This document shows positions 31,946 to 38,961 of a stretch of 38,999 nt of DNA, one piece after another. Where the stretch lies: NCBI RefSeq assembly GCF_003611675.1, contig NZ_RAWA01000041.1:1-38999 (forward strand), written 5' to 3'. Within the stretch, counting starts at the first letter, position 1, and every line of letters begins with the position of its first letter. The stretch comes from Corallococcus sp. CA053C. Lineage in GTDB: Bacteria; Myxococcota; Myxococcia; Myxococcales; Myxococcaceae. The notes below the pieces were generated by a model. It searched no databases, had not been told where the DNA came from, and was given only the letters and a program-made list of their open reading frames with translations. The position numbers and the translations under genes are program-made.

Positions 31946-32401
31946 ATGAGAGCCGCCACGTCGTCCATGAGCCAGGCAGTGGAAGGACTTCCGTCCAAGT
32001 CGATGACCCGCCACCTGCCGACCGCAGCCCGGCTATTGATGGGGCTCGTGTTCTTCGTCTTCGGGCTGAACGGCTTCCTGAACTTCATTCCGGCGCCGTC
32101 GAACCAGCCGGAAGGGGCCATGGCGTTCGGCATGGCGATGATGAAGACGGGGTACCTGTTCCCGCTGCTGAAGGGCACGGAGTTGCTGGTGGGGGTGCTG
32201 CTGCTGGCCAACCGCTTCGTGCCGCTGGCGCTGGCACTCATCGCGCCCGTCATCGTCAACATCTTCATGTTCCACGCCTTCCTGGCGCCGGCGGGCATCG
32301 CGATAGCCCTCATCCTCCTGGCACTGGAGCTCTCCCTGGCCTGGTCGTTCCGGGCGGCGTACCGCCCGATGCTCGCGATGCGCGCTACGCCGCGCGCTTG
32401 A
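31946..32401 (+). CDS. DoxX family membrane protein
   Basis: 151 aa with four hydrophobic helices and DoxX-family features: RLLMGLVFFVFGLNGFLNFI, then GYLFPLLKGTELLVGVLLLANRFVPLALALIAPVIVNIFMFHAFLAP. DoxX proteins are small inner-membrane proteins linked to redox or oxidative-stress functions. The ATG at 31946 is chosen because AGGAG is 7 bases upstream; an in-frame ATG at 31925 has none. Its 3' end overlaps the convergent alcohol dehydrogenase remnant by 17 bp. Possible third member of the sigma-factor cluster. Confidence 0.85.
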   Translation: MRAATSSMSQAVEGLPSKSMTRHLPTAARLLMGLVFFVFGLNGFLNFIPAPSNQPEGAMAFGMAMMKTGYLFPLLKGTELLVGVLLLANRFVPLALALIAPVIVNIFMFHAFLAPAGIAIALILLALELSLAWSFRAAYRPMLAMRATPRA

Positions 32402-32850
32402 GGTCGATGACGAAGCGGTAGCGCACGTCGCCCTTGTGCAGCCGCTCGAAGGCGTCGTTGATGTTCGGGAGCGCAATCAGCTCGATGTCGGAGACGATGT
32501 CGTGCTGGCCGCAGAAGTCGAGCATCTCCTGCGTCTCCGCGAACCCTCCGGCCCCGGAGCCGGAGAAGCTCAGGCGCCCGGACATGAGCAGCATGGCGTT
32601 GACCTGGAGCGGTTGGTCCGGGATGCCCACCAGCACCATGTGGCCGTCCCGGCGCAGTAGCTTCAGGTAGGCGTTGACGTCGTGGTTCGCGGACACGGTG
32701 TCGAGGATGAAGTGGAGCCTGCCCGCCTGCGCCGCCATCGCCTCCGTGTCAGACGACACCACCACCTCGTGCGCGTCCAGCCGGAGCGCGTCCTGCTTCT
32801 TCCTGTCGGAGGTGCTGAACACGACGACGTGCGCGCCCAGGTGTCCCCCG
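32385..32850 (-). pseudogene. C-terminal fragment of a cinnamyl-type/YahK-like alcohol dehydrogenase
   Basis: About 150 codons are similar to the C-terminal half of zinc alcohol dehydrogenases of the YahK/AdhA type: GAHVVVFSTSDRKKQDALRLDAHEVVVSSD, FILDTVSANHDVNAYLKLLRRDGHMVLVG, LSFSGSGAGGFAETQEMLDFCGQHDI, ending DVRYRFVIDL. The N-terminal GroES domain, catalytic zinc ligands and the Rossmann glycine motif are missing. The sequence instead passes in frame into the stop codon of the upstream peptidase gene at 32907-32909, with about 55 bases of unrecognised sequence between. So this is a truncated relic, left by a deletion. A short ATG-initiated product from 32822 could still be made, but would lack the active site. 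Confidence 0.75.
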
Positions 32851-32906
32851 CGTTCCGCGCCTTCCTGGACGTGGCCCGCGAGGTGACAGCCGAACGGCCC
32901 TGAACG

Positions 32907-34385
32907 TCAGTCGCGCGGCGGCCCGCGGCGGCGATCCACGACGCCCGTGCTGACGAACGCCTCGCCCGACTCCACGGCGCCGGCCCTCAGGCCCAGCGTG
33001 CCGGTGCTCGCGGACGGCAGGCCCGCCCACGCACCCAGCCGCTCCAGCGCCACGGCCCGCTCCGCAGCGGGGAGGATGCTGATGCGGGAGCCGTGGTTGC
33101 CGCCCGGCACGTAGAACCGGTACGAGTCATTGCTCGCGCGCACGTCGAACGCCCCCGTCGACCAGGGGTCGTTCTCCCCGTAGACGAGCAGGATGTTCTG
33201 CCCGAACGCCTTCACCCAGCCCTCGATGAGCGGCATCGCGAAGGGGTTGAACCGGTAGGGCTGCATGTCGAAGGGCACGAGCGCCCTGGGGTCATACTGG
33301 CCAGGGTAGCGCTGCACGCCGTGCAGGTGGCGCTCGTCGGACGCGTAGCTGCCCAGCTGCGTCGCCGCCTGGAAGTCATAGGCCGCGTAGTAGTCCAGGT
33401 CGGAGTCGCTCATGTACGAGAGCCCGACCACGCCATCCAGGAAGTCCACCAGCTCCCCAGCGTCACCGCCCGGCGCGGGAAACTCCTCGCACAGCGAGGC
33501 GTCGCCGTACTGCCAGAACGCGAAGGCGAACTCGAGGACGGTGAACTCCAACGCCTTGTCCACGCCGAGCAGGTCGAACGTCAGCCCGGACTCCTGGGTG
33601 CGCGCCTGGAAGAGGGGCTCCACCTCGGCGCGCCGCGCCAGCACCTCGCGCTGGAAGACGCGGATCTTCTCGCGGCACTCGGGCGTGCCCAGCTTGCCGA
33701 GGAACCGCACGTAGCGCGGGTCCTGCGTGCCGTAGCTGTTCGGCGCCACGTAGGCCACCGTGCCGTCCACGTCACGCGGGTAGAGGGCCCGGTGGTAGAT
33801 GGACGTCATGCCGCCCTTGCTGCCGCCGGTGCTGATCCACCGGCCGCTGAAGAGCGGCTTGAACGCCTGGATGATGCGGTGGTGGTCCGCGGCGGCCTGC
33901 TCGAGGGTGAGCAGCTTCCAGTCCGTGGGCTGCGGCGTGGAGGCGTTGAAGAAGCGGTGCTCCACCAGCAGCTGGTTGCCCTGGAGCAGGTACGTAGGCT
34001 CCACCTGGTAGGGCTGCGTGCTGATGCCATAGCCCGTGCTGGCCAGCACCACCGGCAGCTCCGTGCCCCGGAAGAGCAGCGTCATCCGCTGCTGGAAGCG
34101 GGTCCCTTCGGGGTGCCGGTGGTCCGCGGGCTGGTCGTAGGTCAGCACGAAGTGCCGCACGCCCGGCAGCGGGGTCGTGTTCTCGCGCACCACCGTGAGG
34201 CCCGGCAGGGCCTGCAACGCCGCGAGGATGTCGCCCGGCACCGCGTCCTGCACCAGCGTCCGCGCCTGAGACTCCAGCGCAGGGGGAGGAACTGGTTCGG
34301 TGGAGACCTCGCTGCCGCCACAAGCCTGGAGCCCCAGGGCCAGCGCGCACGCGAGGAGCGCGGGACGTCGTAGGAATCGTGTCAT
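32907..34385 (-). CDS. S37-family (PS-10 type) tripeptidyl aminopeptidase lipoprotein
   Basis: 492-aa serine peptidase resembling the S37/prolyl tri/tetrapeptidyl aminopeptidase family. The signal sequence ends LQAC with lipidation at Cys22. The nucleophile elbow is STGGSKGGM (S189). ENDPW supplies the likely Asp and PGGNHGSRI the His of the triad. Segments YDQPADHRHPEGTRFQQRMTLLFRG and HRFFNASTPQPTDWKLLTLEQAAADHHRI are family-typical. Probable envelope or outer-membrane peptidase removing short peptides from protein N-termini, suited to a predatory proteolytic lifestyle. Start ATG has AAAGG about 9 bases upstream. A hairpin lies 26 bp upstream of the start. Its stop abuts an in-frame alcohol dehydrogenase relic. 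Confidence 0.85.
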   Translation of the reverse strand: MTRFLRRPALLACALALGLQACGGSEVSTEPVPPPALESQARTLVQDAVPGDILAALQALPGLTVVRENTTPLPGVRHFVLTYDQPADHRHPEGTRFQQRMTLLFRGTELPVVLASTGYGISTQPYQVEPTYLLQGNQLLVEHRFFNASTPQPTDWKLLTLEQAAADHHRIIQAFKPLFSGRWISTGGSKGGMTSIYHRALYPRDVDGTVAYVAPNSYGTQDPRYVRFLGKLGTPECREKIRVFQREVLARRAEVEPLFQARTQESGLTFDLLGVDKALEFTVLEFAFAFWQYGDASLCEEFPAPGGDAGELVDFLDGVVGLSYMSDSDLDYYAAYDFQAATQLGSYASDERHLHGVQRYPGQYDPRALVPFDMQPYRFNPFAMPLIEGWVKAFGQNILLVYGENDPWSTGAFDVRASNDSYRFYVPGGNHGSRISILPAAERAVALERLGAWAGLPSASTGTLGLRAGAVESGEAFVSTGVVDRRRGPPRD

Positions 34386-34410
34386 GTGTGGAAACCTTTC
34401 TTCCGTGGAA

Positions 34411-34432
34411 AACCCGGGGAAGATGCCGGGTT
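34411..34432 (-). promoter_or_regulatory. Leader hairpin of the S37 peptidase gene
   Basis: AACCCGG (34411-34417), 8-base loop, CCGGGTT (34426-34432). On the transcribed strand the loop reads CATCTTCC, which could pair with the GGAAGA of the peptidase leader just before its AAAGG Shine-Dalgarno. Confidence 0.35.
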
Positions 34433-34552
34433 CACGTCCAGCAGGAAAGAGCCTCCCAGGTCTGCCGGGCTCGACGGGACGGGGTGGGGTTTCCAACGTC
34501 CGCGCGCCCCGGAGCGAGCGCCGCGCACGGGCTCGCGCTAGGACTTCACACC

Positions 34553-35566
34553 ATGAACGCCTATGAGATTCGCGGTGCCTTTGGCCTGGACAACCTGGTG
34601 CGCACGGAGCGGCCGGACCCCACGCCCGGACCCTTCCAGGTGCGCGTGCGGGTGAAGGCCACGAGCCTCAACGCGCGCGACCTGATGATGGTGGAGGGCC
34701 GCTACAACCCGCGCCAGAAGCTGCCGCTCGTGCCCAACTCCGACGGCGCGGGCGTGGTGGACGCGGTGGGCCCCGGCGTCACCCGCGTGAAGCCCGGCGA
34801 CCGGGTGATGACGCTGTTCGCGCAGGCGTGGCAGTCCGGGGAGCCGAACCGGGTCGTCACCGCGAGCACGCTGGGCGGTCCGCTGGACGGCGCGCTCGCG
34901 GACACACTGCTCCTGCACGAGGACGGCGTGGTGCTCACGCCCGCGTACCTGACGGACGTGGAGGCCGCCACGCTGCCGTGCGCGGCGGTGACGGCGTGGA
35001 GCGCGCTCGTGACGCAAGGACAGCTCAAGGCCGGCGATACGGTGTTGCTCCAGGGGACGGGCGGCGTGTCCATCTTCGCGCTCCAGATTGCCCTGATGCT
35101 CGGCGCGCACGTCATCATCACCTCCAGCCGCGACGACAAGCTGGAGCGGGCCCTGAAGATGGGCGCGCACGAAGGCATCAACTACACCACGACGCCGGAC
35201 TGGGAGAAGGCGGTGCGCACGCTCACCGGCGGCGTGGGCGTGGACCACGTGGTGGAGGTGGGCGGCGCGGGCACGTTCGAGCGCTCACTCAAGGCGGTGC
35301 GCGTGGGCGGCACCGTGTCTCTCATTGGCGTGCTGACGGGCGGGGCGGGCACCGTGTCGCTCATCCCCATCCTGATGCAGAACCTGCGCGTGCAGGGCGT
35401 GCTCGTGGGGCACCGTCAGTCCTTCGAGGCCCTCAACCGCGCGTTCGCGCTGCACGAGGTCCGCCCGGTGGTGGACCGCGTGTTCCCCTTCGCGGAAGCC
35501 CGCGCCGCCTTCGAGCACCTCAAGGGCGGCTCGCACTTCGGCAAGGTCGTCATCCAGGTGGGATGA
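34553..35566 (+). CDS. NAD(P)-dependent MDR alcohol dehydrogenase/quinone oxidoreductase
   Basis: 337-aa medium-chain dehydrogenase/reductase. N-terminal GroES-like domain (VRVRVKATSLNARDLMMVEGRY, LVPNSDGAGVVDAVGPGVTRVKPGDRV) and a Rossmann domain (GDTVLLQGTGGVSIFALQIALMLGAHVIITSSRDDKLERA). The CxxC-rich structural-zinc loop is missing, so it belongs to the zinc-free quinone-reductase-like branch (YogA/CaiB-like naming is uncertain). The C-terminus AEARAAFEHLKGGSHFGKVVI is typical. The start ATG has TAGGA about 9 bases upstream. Divergent from the S37 peptidase and overlapping the convergent TonB-C-like gene by 17 bp at its 3' end. Substrate unknown. Confidence 0.87.
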   Translation: MNAYEIRGAFGLDNLVRTERPDPTPGPFQVRVRVKATSLNARDLMMVEGRYNPRQKLPLVPNSDGAGVVDAVGPGVTRVKPGDRVMTLFAQAWQSGEPNRVVTASTLGGPLDGALADTLLLHEDGVVLTPAYLTDVEAATLPCAAVTAWSALVTQGQLKAGDTVLLQGTGGVSIFALQIALMLGAHVIITSSRDDKLERALKMGAHEGINYTTTPDWEKAVRTLTGGVGVDHVVEVGGAGTFERSLKAVRVGGTVSLIGVLTGGAGTVSLIPILMQNLRVQGVLVGHRQSFEALNRAFALHEVRPVVDRVFPFAEARAAFEHLKGGSHFGKVVIQVG

Positions 35567-35954
35567 CCCACGCGAAGTGGAAGTGCGCCTCCAGCGTGGG
35601 GGAGGCGTAGCCCTTGGGCAGCGGCGGGAAGGGCGCTGCCTTCTTCACCGCGGCGAGCGCGGCGGCGTCCCACGCCTTCGCGCCGGACTCGGTGAGGAGG
35701 GCGGTGGAGACGAGCTTGCCGTCCTTGTCGAGGATGGCCTGCACGATGGTCTTCTTCCCCAGCGCCGGTGTGCCTTTGGGTCCCGGCTGCTTCCAGACCT
35801 TCGCGACGCGCTGGAAGGCCTGCTGCTGGTAGGCGGGGCTGTCCAGCGCGCCCTGGAAGAACGTCTGCAATTGGGGGCTGCCGCTCGCGGCCAGGGCCCC
35901 GGACGTCAGGGCCAGCGCGAGCACCGCCATGGCGGTTCTTGGGAAGCGGAGCAT
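35550..35954 (-). CDS. Periplasmic TonB C-terminal-domain-like protein
   Basis: 134 aa. A signal peptide or N-terminal anchor (MAVLALALTSGALAA) is followed by a domain with the TonB C-terminal pattern: VAKVWKQPG, GKKTIVQAILDKDGKLVSTALLTESGAKAWDAAALAAVKKAAPFPPLPKGY, and a closing LEAHFHFAWV. No long Pro-rich spacer is present, so it is not a full TonB; it is a TonB-C/energy-transducer-like small protein. TATATT (minus strand, 35961-35966) lies 6 bases before the ATG with no Shine-Dalgarno, which suggests a leaderless transcript. It begins 20 bp after the DUF2378 stop on the same strand and overlaps the convergent dehydrogenase gene. Confidence 0.75.
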   Translation of the reverse strand: MLRFPRTAMAVLALALTSGALAASGSPQLQTFFQGALDSPAYQQQAFQRVAKVWKQPGPKGTPALGKKTIVQAILDKDGKLVSTALLTESGAKAWDAAALAAVKKAAPFPPLPKGYASPTLEAHFHFAWVIPPG

Positions 35955-35974
35955 GGGCCGAATATAGGGCCCGT

Positions 35975-36556
35975 TCAGCTCCTCGGCTCAGCGGCCTTTT
36001 CGGTGCCCTTGTCGCCTGTCCAGGACAGCTCATACACGGCCGCGTCGCCCGCGCTGCGCATCAGGACGACGGACGGGCGCTTCGCGCCGCTCATCTCCAG
36101 GCCCGCGGCGAACAGGCCCCGGTAGAAGCCCGCTACCACCACCGGCCGGCAGGTGAGCACGTAGCGCGTGGGGCCCGTTTGTTCCAGCCGCGCCTCCAGG
36201 TAGTTGGTGCCCGTGCGCAGGTTGCGCGTCATCCGGTCCAGCATCCGGTGCGGCCCCAGCAGCCGCACGCCCGCGAGCAGCGCGCTGCCAATGAGCGTGG
36301 CCCCGTAGCCCTCCAGGAAGCGTCGCCCCACCACCTCCGCGCCGTCCTCCAGGTTCTCCGACGGCGCCAGCACCGACGCGGCCAGCTTCAGCGCCCCCAC
36401 CCAGACATCCAGCGGGTAGGCCACCGACAGCTTCCCGCGCGGGTCGATGCCGGCGTCGCGCAGCTGCTTCGCGCAGGGTTCGTCCAGCCGGTCACCCAGG
36501 GCGCGGATCAGCCCCTCGAAGCTCTGCTGGAAGACAAGGCGTTCGGGAGTTTGCAT
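35975..36556 (-). CDS. DUF2378 (TIGR02265) family protein
   Basis: 193-aa member of the Myxococcales-specific paralogous family DUF2378/TIGR02265. Diagnostic segments are RLVFQQSFEGLIRALG, then KLSVAYPLDVWVGALKLAA, GRRFLEGYGATLIGSALLAGVRLLGPHRMLDRMTRNLRTGTNYLEARLEQTGPTRYVLTCR, and GLFAAGLEMSGA near the end. No signal peptide. Start ATG is preceded by GGTGG; the 61-residue upstream extension is low-quality sequence. The family is expanded in Myxococcus genomes and its function is unknown. It probably shares a transcript with the downstream TonB-C-like gene. Confidence 0.9.
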   Translation of the reverse strand: MQTPERLVFQQSFEGLIRALGDRLDEPCAKQLRDAGIDPRGKLSVAYPLDVWVGALKLAASVLAPSENLEDGAEVVGRRFLEGYGATLIGSALLAGVRLLGPHRMLDRMTRNLRTGTNYLEARLEQTGPTRYVLTCRPVVVAGFYRGLFAAGLEMSGAKRPSVVLMRSAGDAAVYELSWTGDKGTEKAAEPRS

Positions 36557-36692
36557 GCCCCACCACGCTACCCGTGAGCCCGGGGCTGTCTCAACCCGGT
36601 AGGTTCCCAGGATTCGAGAACTTGTCGGGGATTGTTCGAAAACGCGGTGCGGCAAGGGTTTCGACGCGCCGAGAACGCTCACGGCGGCGCCC

Positions 36693-36836
36693 AGGTGGTG
36701 GGACGACCGCTGGGTGTACCCGTGGGGGCCGGGCGTCAAAGCGCGGAGCAGCGGCTACAACATCGGGTCCACGGGGTCGTTCGACCGGGGCTCGGGCAAC
36801 GACACCGTCACGGTGCGCCTGACGCCGAAGCGCTGA
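36693..36836 (+). pseudogene. Short 3' coding remnant of an unidentified gene
   Basis: In the roughly 320-bp gap between the DUF2378 gene and the sigma-54 activator, the plus strand encodes RWWDDRWVYPWGPGVKARSS and then YNIGSTGSFDRGSGNDTVTV before a TGA at 36834. The Trp/Tyr/Gly-rich composition is that of real protein, probably the end of a secreted or outer-membrane protein, but there is no start codon with a ribosome site and the reading upstream looks random. I treat it as the surviving end of a deleted gene; family unknown. The rest of the gap shows nothing further. Confidence 0.35.
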
Positions 36837-36873
36837 CGTCGTGCCCGAGGTGGGTGCGGTAGGTTGCGGGGTC

Positions 36874-38484
36874 ATGGCGCATGATCCCCTCGCCGATGCT
36901 TCCACGGCCGCGATGCAGGAGCGCGGCGGCCCTCGCCGCTCCCCACGCGTCGTCCCCGCGCTGACGGTGGTGTCCCATCCGGTGCCGCGCCGGGTGGGGA
37001 CACGGCTGCTGCTGGACGCGGTGGCGGCGGGGCGCTCGGTGGCGCTGTCGCGCAACGGGCCGGACTTCGTGTCGCCGGGCGGGTCGCTGGGGCTGCCGTT
37101 GGCGGATCCGTTCATCAGCCGCAAGCCGCTGGAGTTCTCGTCCTTGGCGGACGGGGGCGTGCGGCTGGTGGTTCCGGAGGACGGCACGCATGTGGCGCTG
37201 GCGGGGGTTCCGCTCCACGGCGCGCACGACTTCGCGGCGACTGCGCTGGCGGAGGGCGTGGCGCTGGAGTTGGCGGGCCGCGTGGTGGTGCTGCTGCATG
37301 CGGTGGAGCTGGACGGAGAGGGCGCGGCGGACACGCTGGGCATGGTGGGCGAGAGCGTGGGCCTGCGCCGGCTGCGCAAGCACATCGAGCGCGTGGCGGA
37401 CCTGGACGTGTCGGTGCTCATCCGGGGCGAGACGGGCACGGGCAAGGAGCTGGTGGCGCAGGCCATCCACCGGCGCAGCACGCGGCGTGATGGACGCTTC
37501 CTCAGCGTCAACCTGGGGGCCATCCCGAAGGAGCTGGCGGCGTCGGAGCTGTTCGGAGCGCAGAAGGGGGCGTACTCGGGAGCGACAAAGGACCGCGAGG
37601 GCTTCTTCCGCGCGGCGCACGGCGGCACCCTGTTCCTGGACGAGGTGGGCGAGGCCCCGCCCGAGGTGCAGGTGATGCTCCTGCGCGTGCTGGAGACGGG
37701 GGAGTTGTACCCGGTAGGCGCGAGCAGCCCGGTGACGGTGGACGTGCGCCTCATCGCGGCCACGGACGCGCACCTGGAGGAACAGATCCGCGATGGGCGC
37801 TTCAAGGCGCCGCTGCTGCACAGGTTGGCGGGCTACGACTTGCGCGTGCCGCCCCTGCGCGAGCGGCGCGAGGACATTGGCCGGTTGTTCTTCCACTTCG
37901 CGCGCGAGGAGCTGACGGCGCTGGGAGACGCGGGCCGCCTGGACACGGAGGACCCGCACGCGGAGCCCTGGCTGCCCGCGCCGTTGGCGTCGCGGCTGGT
38001 GCGCGCGGCGTGGCCGGGCAACATCCGGCAGCTTCGCAACCTGGCGCGGCAGCTTGTGATTGGCAGCCGGGGACAGGCGCGGCTGCAATTGGACGCACAG
38101 CTTGATGAGGCCTTGGGGGCTCCTCCGGACGCGGTGGCGCCTGTCGTCGCCGCCGTGAAGGCACCGGAGGCGCGTGAGTCTGGCGTGCCCCGGCGCAAAC
38201 CCTCACAGGTGACGGAGGCAGAGCTACTGGCCGCGCTGCGGGCGAGCGCATGGGACCTGAAGGCGGCGGCGGATGCGCTCGGCATTCCGCGGCCGTCTGT
38301 CTATGACCTCATCGACAAGAGCCCGAACCTGCGCACCGCGGGCGACCTGGGCGCGGACGAAATCACCCGCAGCTTCGAGGCGTGCGGCGGCGACCTGGAC
38401 GCGATGGTGCGCCAGTTGGAGGTGTCGAAGCGGGCGCTGGGGCGGCGATTGAAGGAGCTGGGCCTGGTGGTGAAGGGGACGTGA
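36874..38484 (+). CDS. FHA-type sigma-54-dependent transcriptional activator
   Basis: 536-aa enhancer-binding protein. Residues about 35-140 form a degenerate FHA domain (RSVALSRNGPDF, LADPFISRKPLEF). The AAA+ domain follows with Walker A GETGTGKE (185-192), sigma-54 contact loop GAYSGA (232-237, a conservative form of GAFTGA), Walker B GGTLFLDEVGE (250-260) and RLAGYDLRVPPLRERREDI. The C-terminus holds two Fis-like helix-turn-helix units in tandem, WDLKAAADALGIPRPSVYDL and GDLDAMVRQLEVSKRALGRR. FHA activators in myxobacteria respond to Ser/Thr kinases and control development. The ATG at 36874 follows a GGGG stretch; an in-frame GTG at 36841 is an alternative. No kinase gene is adjacent. Confidence 0.92.
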   Translation: MAHDPLADASTAAMQERGGPRRSPRVVPALTVVSHPVPRRVGTRLLLDAVAAGRSVALSRNGPDFVSPGGSLGLPLADPFISRKPLEFSSLADGGVRLVVPEDGTHVALAGVPLHGAHDFAATALAEGVALELAGRVVVLLHAVELDGEGAADTLGMVGESVGLRRLRKHIERVADLDVSVLIRGETGTGKELVAQAIHRRSTRRDGRFLSVNLGAIPKELAASELFGAQKGAYSGATKDREGFFRAAHGGTLFLDEVGEAPPEVQVMLLRVLETGELYPVGASSPVTVDVRLIAATDAHLEEQIRDGRFKAPLLHRLAGYDLRVPPLRERREDIGRLFFHFAREELTALGDAGRLDTEDPHAEPWLPAPLASRLVRAAWPGNIRQLRNLARQLVIGSRGQARLQLDAQLDEALGAPPDAVAPVVAAVKAPEARESGVPRRKPSQVTEAELLAALRASAWDLKAAADALGIPRPSVYDLIDKSPNLRTAGDLGADEITRSFEACGGDLDAMVRQLEVSKRALGRRLKELGLVVKGT

Positions 38485-38571
38485 GCGGCGTGTGGGCGGA
38501 GCCCGGTTCCATGGCCATCCGAGATGTGATGGAAGGAATATGGGATGTCTGCGTTTGACGCCTCCCTCAGC

Positions 38572-38655
38572 GGAGATGGCGGGAATCGAACCCGCAGGCA
38601 AGGCGATAGAAAACCCCAGGCAGGACGCGCTGTTACCCGCTATCGCCTTGATCTC
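38572..38655 (-). other. tRNA/tmRNA-like 3' end within a three-helix structure; possible attachment site
   Basis: On the minus strand the sequence GCGGG TTCGATT CCCGC (38579-38595) is a canonical T-arm: 5-bp stem and T54-T55-C56-G57-A58 loop. It is followed by CATCTCC G, as an acceptor 3' strand and discriminator. Four bases before the T-arm a perfect 10-bp stem occurs (38600-38609 with 38640-38649) around a 30-base loop, and GAGAT (38573-38577) pairs with ATCTC (38651-38655) to close the whole. There is no D-arm or normal anticodon arm, so this is not a standard tRNA. It may be an integration scar from the 3' end of a tRNA or ssrA gene, or a tRNA-like RNA element. Confidence 0.45.
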
Positions 38656-38705
38656 ACATCGGTTCGTTGTGCCGCCCTATCCCGTCTGTAACGGGCCGGG
38701 GTAAT

Positions 38706-38788
38706 GGATCGCAGTCGGGTCGGCCAAGCTGTTCGTAGCCGGGTCGGCCAAGCGGATCGCCCCAGGGTCGGCCAAGCGGATCGCGCGC
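38706..38788. repeat. 24-bp tandem repeats, about 3.5 copies
   Basis: GGGTCGGCCAAGC begins at 38717, 38741 and 38765, exactly 24 bp apart. GGATCGC follows it in the second and third copies (38754, 38778) and also precedes the first at 38706. In the first unit the spacer has diverged (TGTTCGT). The pattern fits multiple transposase binding sites at an IS21 end. Confidence 0.85.
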
Positions 38789-38961
38789 CGGAGCAGTGGG
38801 CGCGGCGGTCAGCTCAGGGCGGAGGCGGTCGGAAGAAACGTGGCCAGTGGGTGGGCTGAGTCCCTACCTGGGCGGTCATCCCATGCATCCTCGCGCCCCA
38901 CCGAGCACCGCCGGAGCGGTGTGCGGAGGGGCGCGCGCGGATGAGTTACCGGAGAGTCGAC

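Larger units (their letters stand above)
38485..38961. other. Gene-free region between the sigma-54 activator and istA
   Basis: No complete coding sequence is visible over 477 bp. It contains a tRNA/tmRNA-like T-arm with flanking inverted repeats, then the presumed end of an IS21-type element with 24-bp tandem repeats (separate entries). From 38790 to 38950 there is GC-rich sequence, probably the leader of istA. Confidence 0.6.

Noticed and set aside
38572-38655. A functional tRNA gene
   Set aside because: The T-arm is canonical, but no D-arm, no 7-base anticodon loop and no encoded CCA are present.
38706-38788. CRISPR array
   Set aside because: The 24-bp period has spacers too short and too similar to be CRISPR spacers; the repeats fit transposase sites.
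38485-38961. Complete tmRNA gene on the minus strand
   Set aside because: No tag-peptide frame or 5' tmRNA end is seen upstream, and that stretch is taken by the insertion-sequence end.
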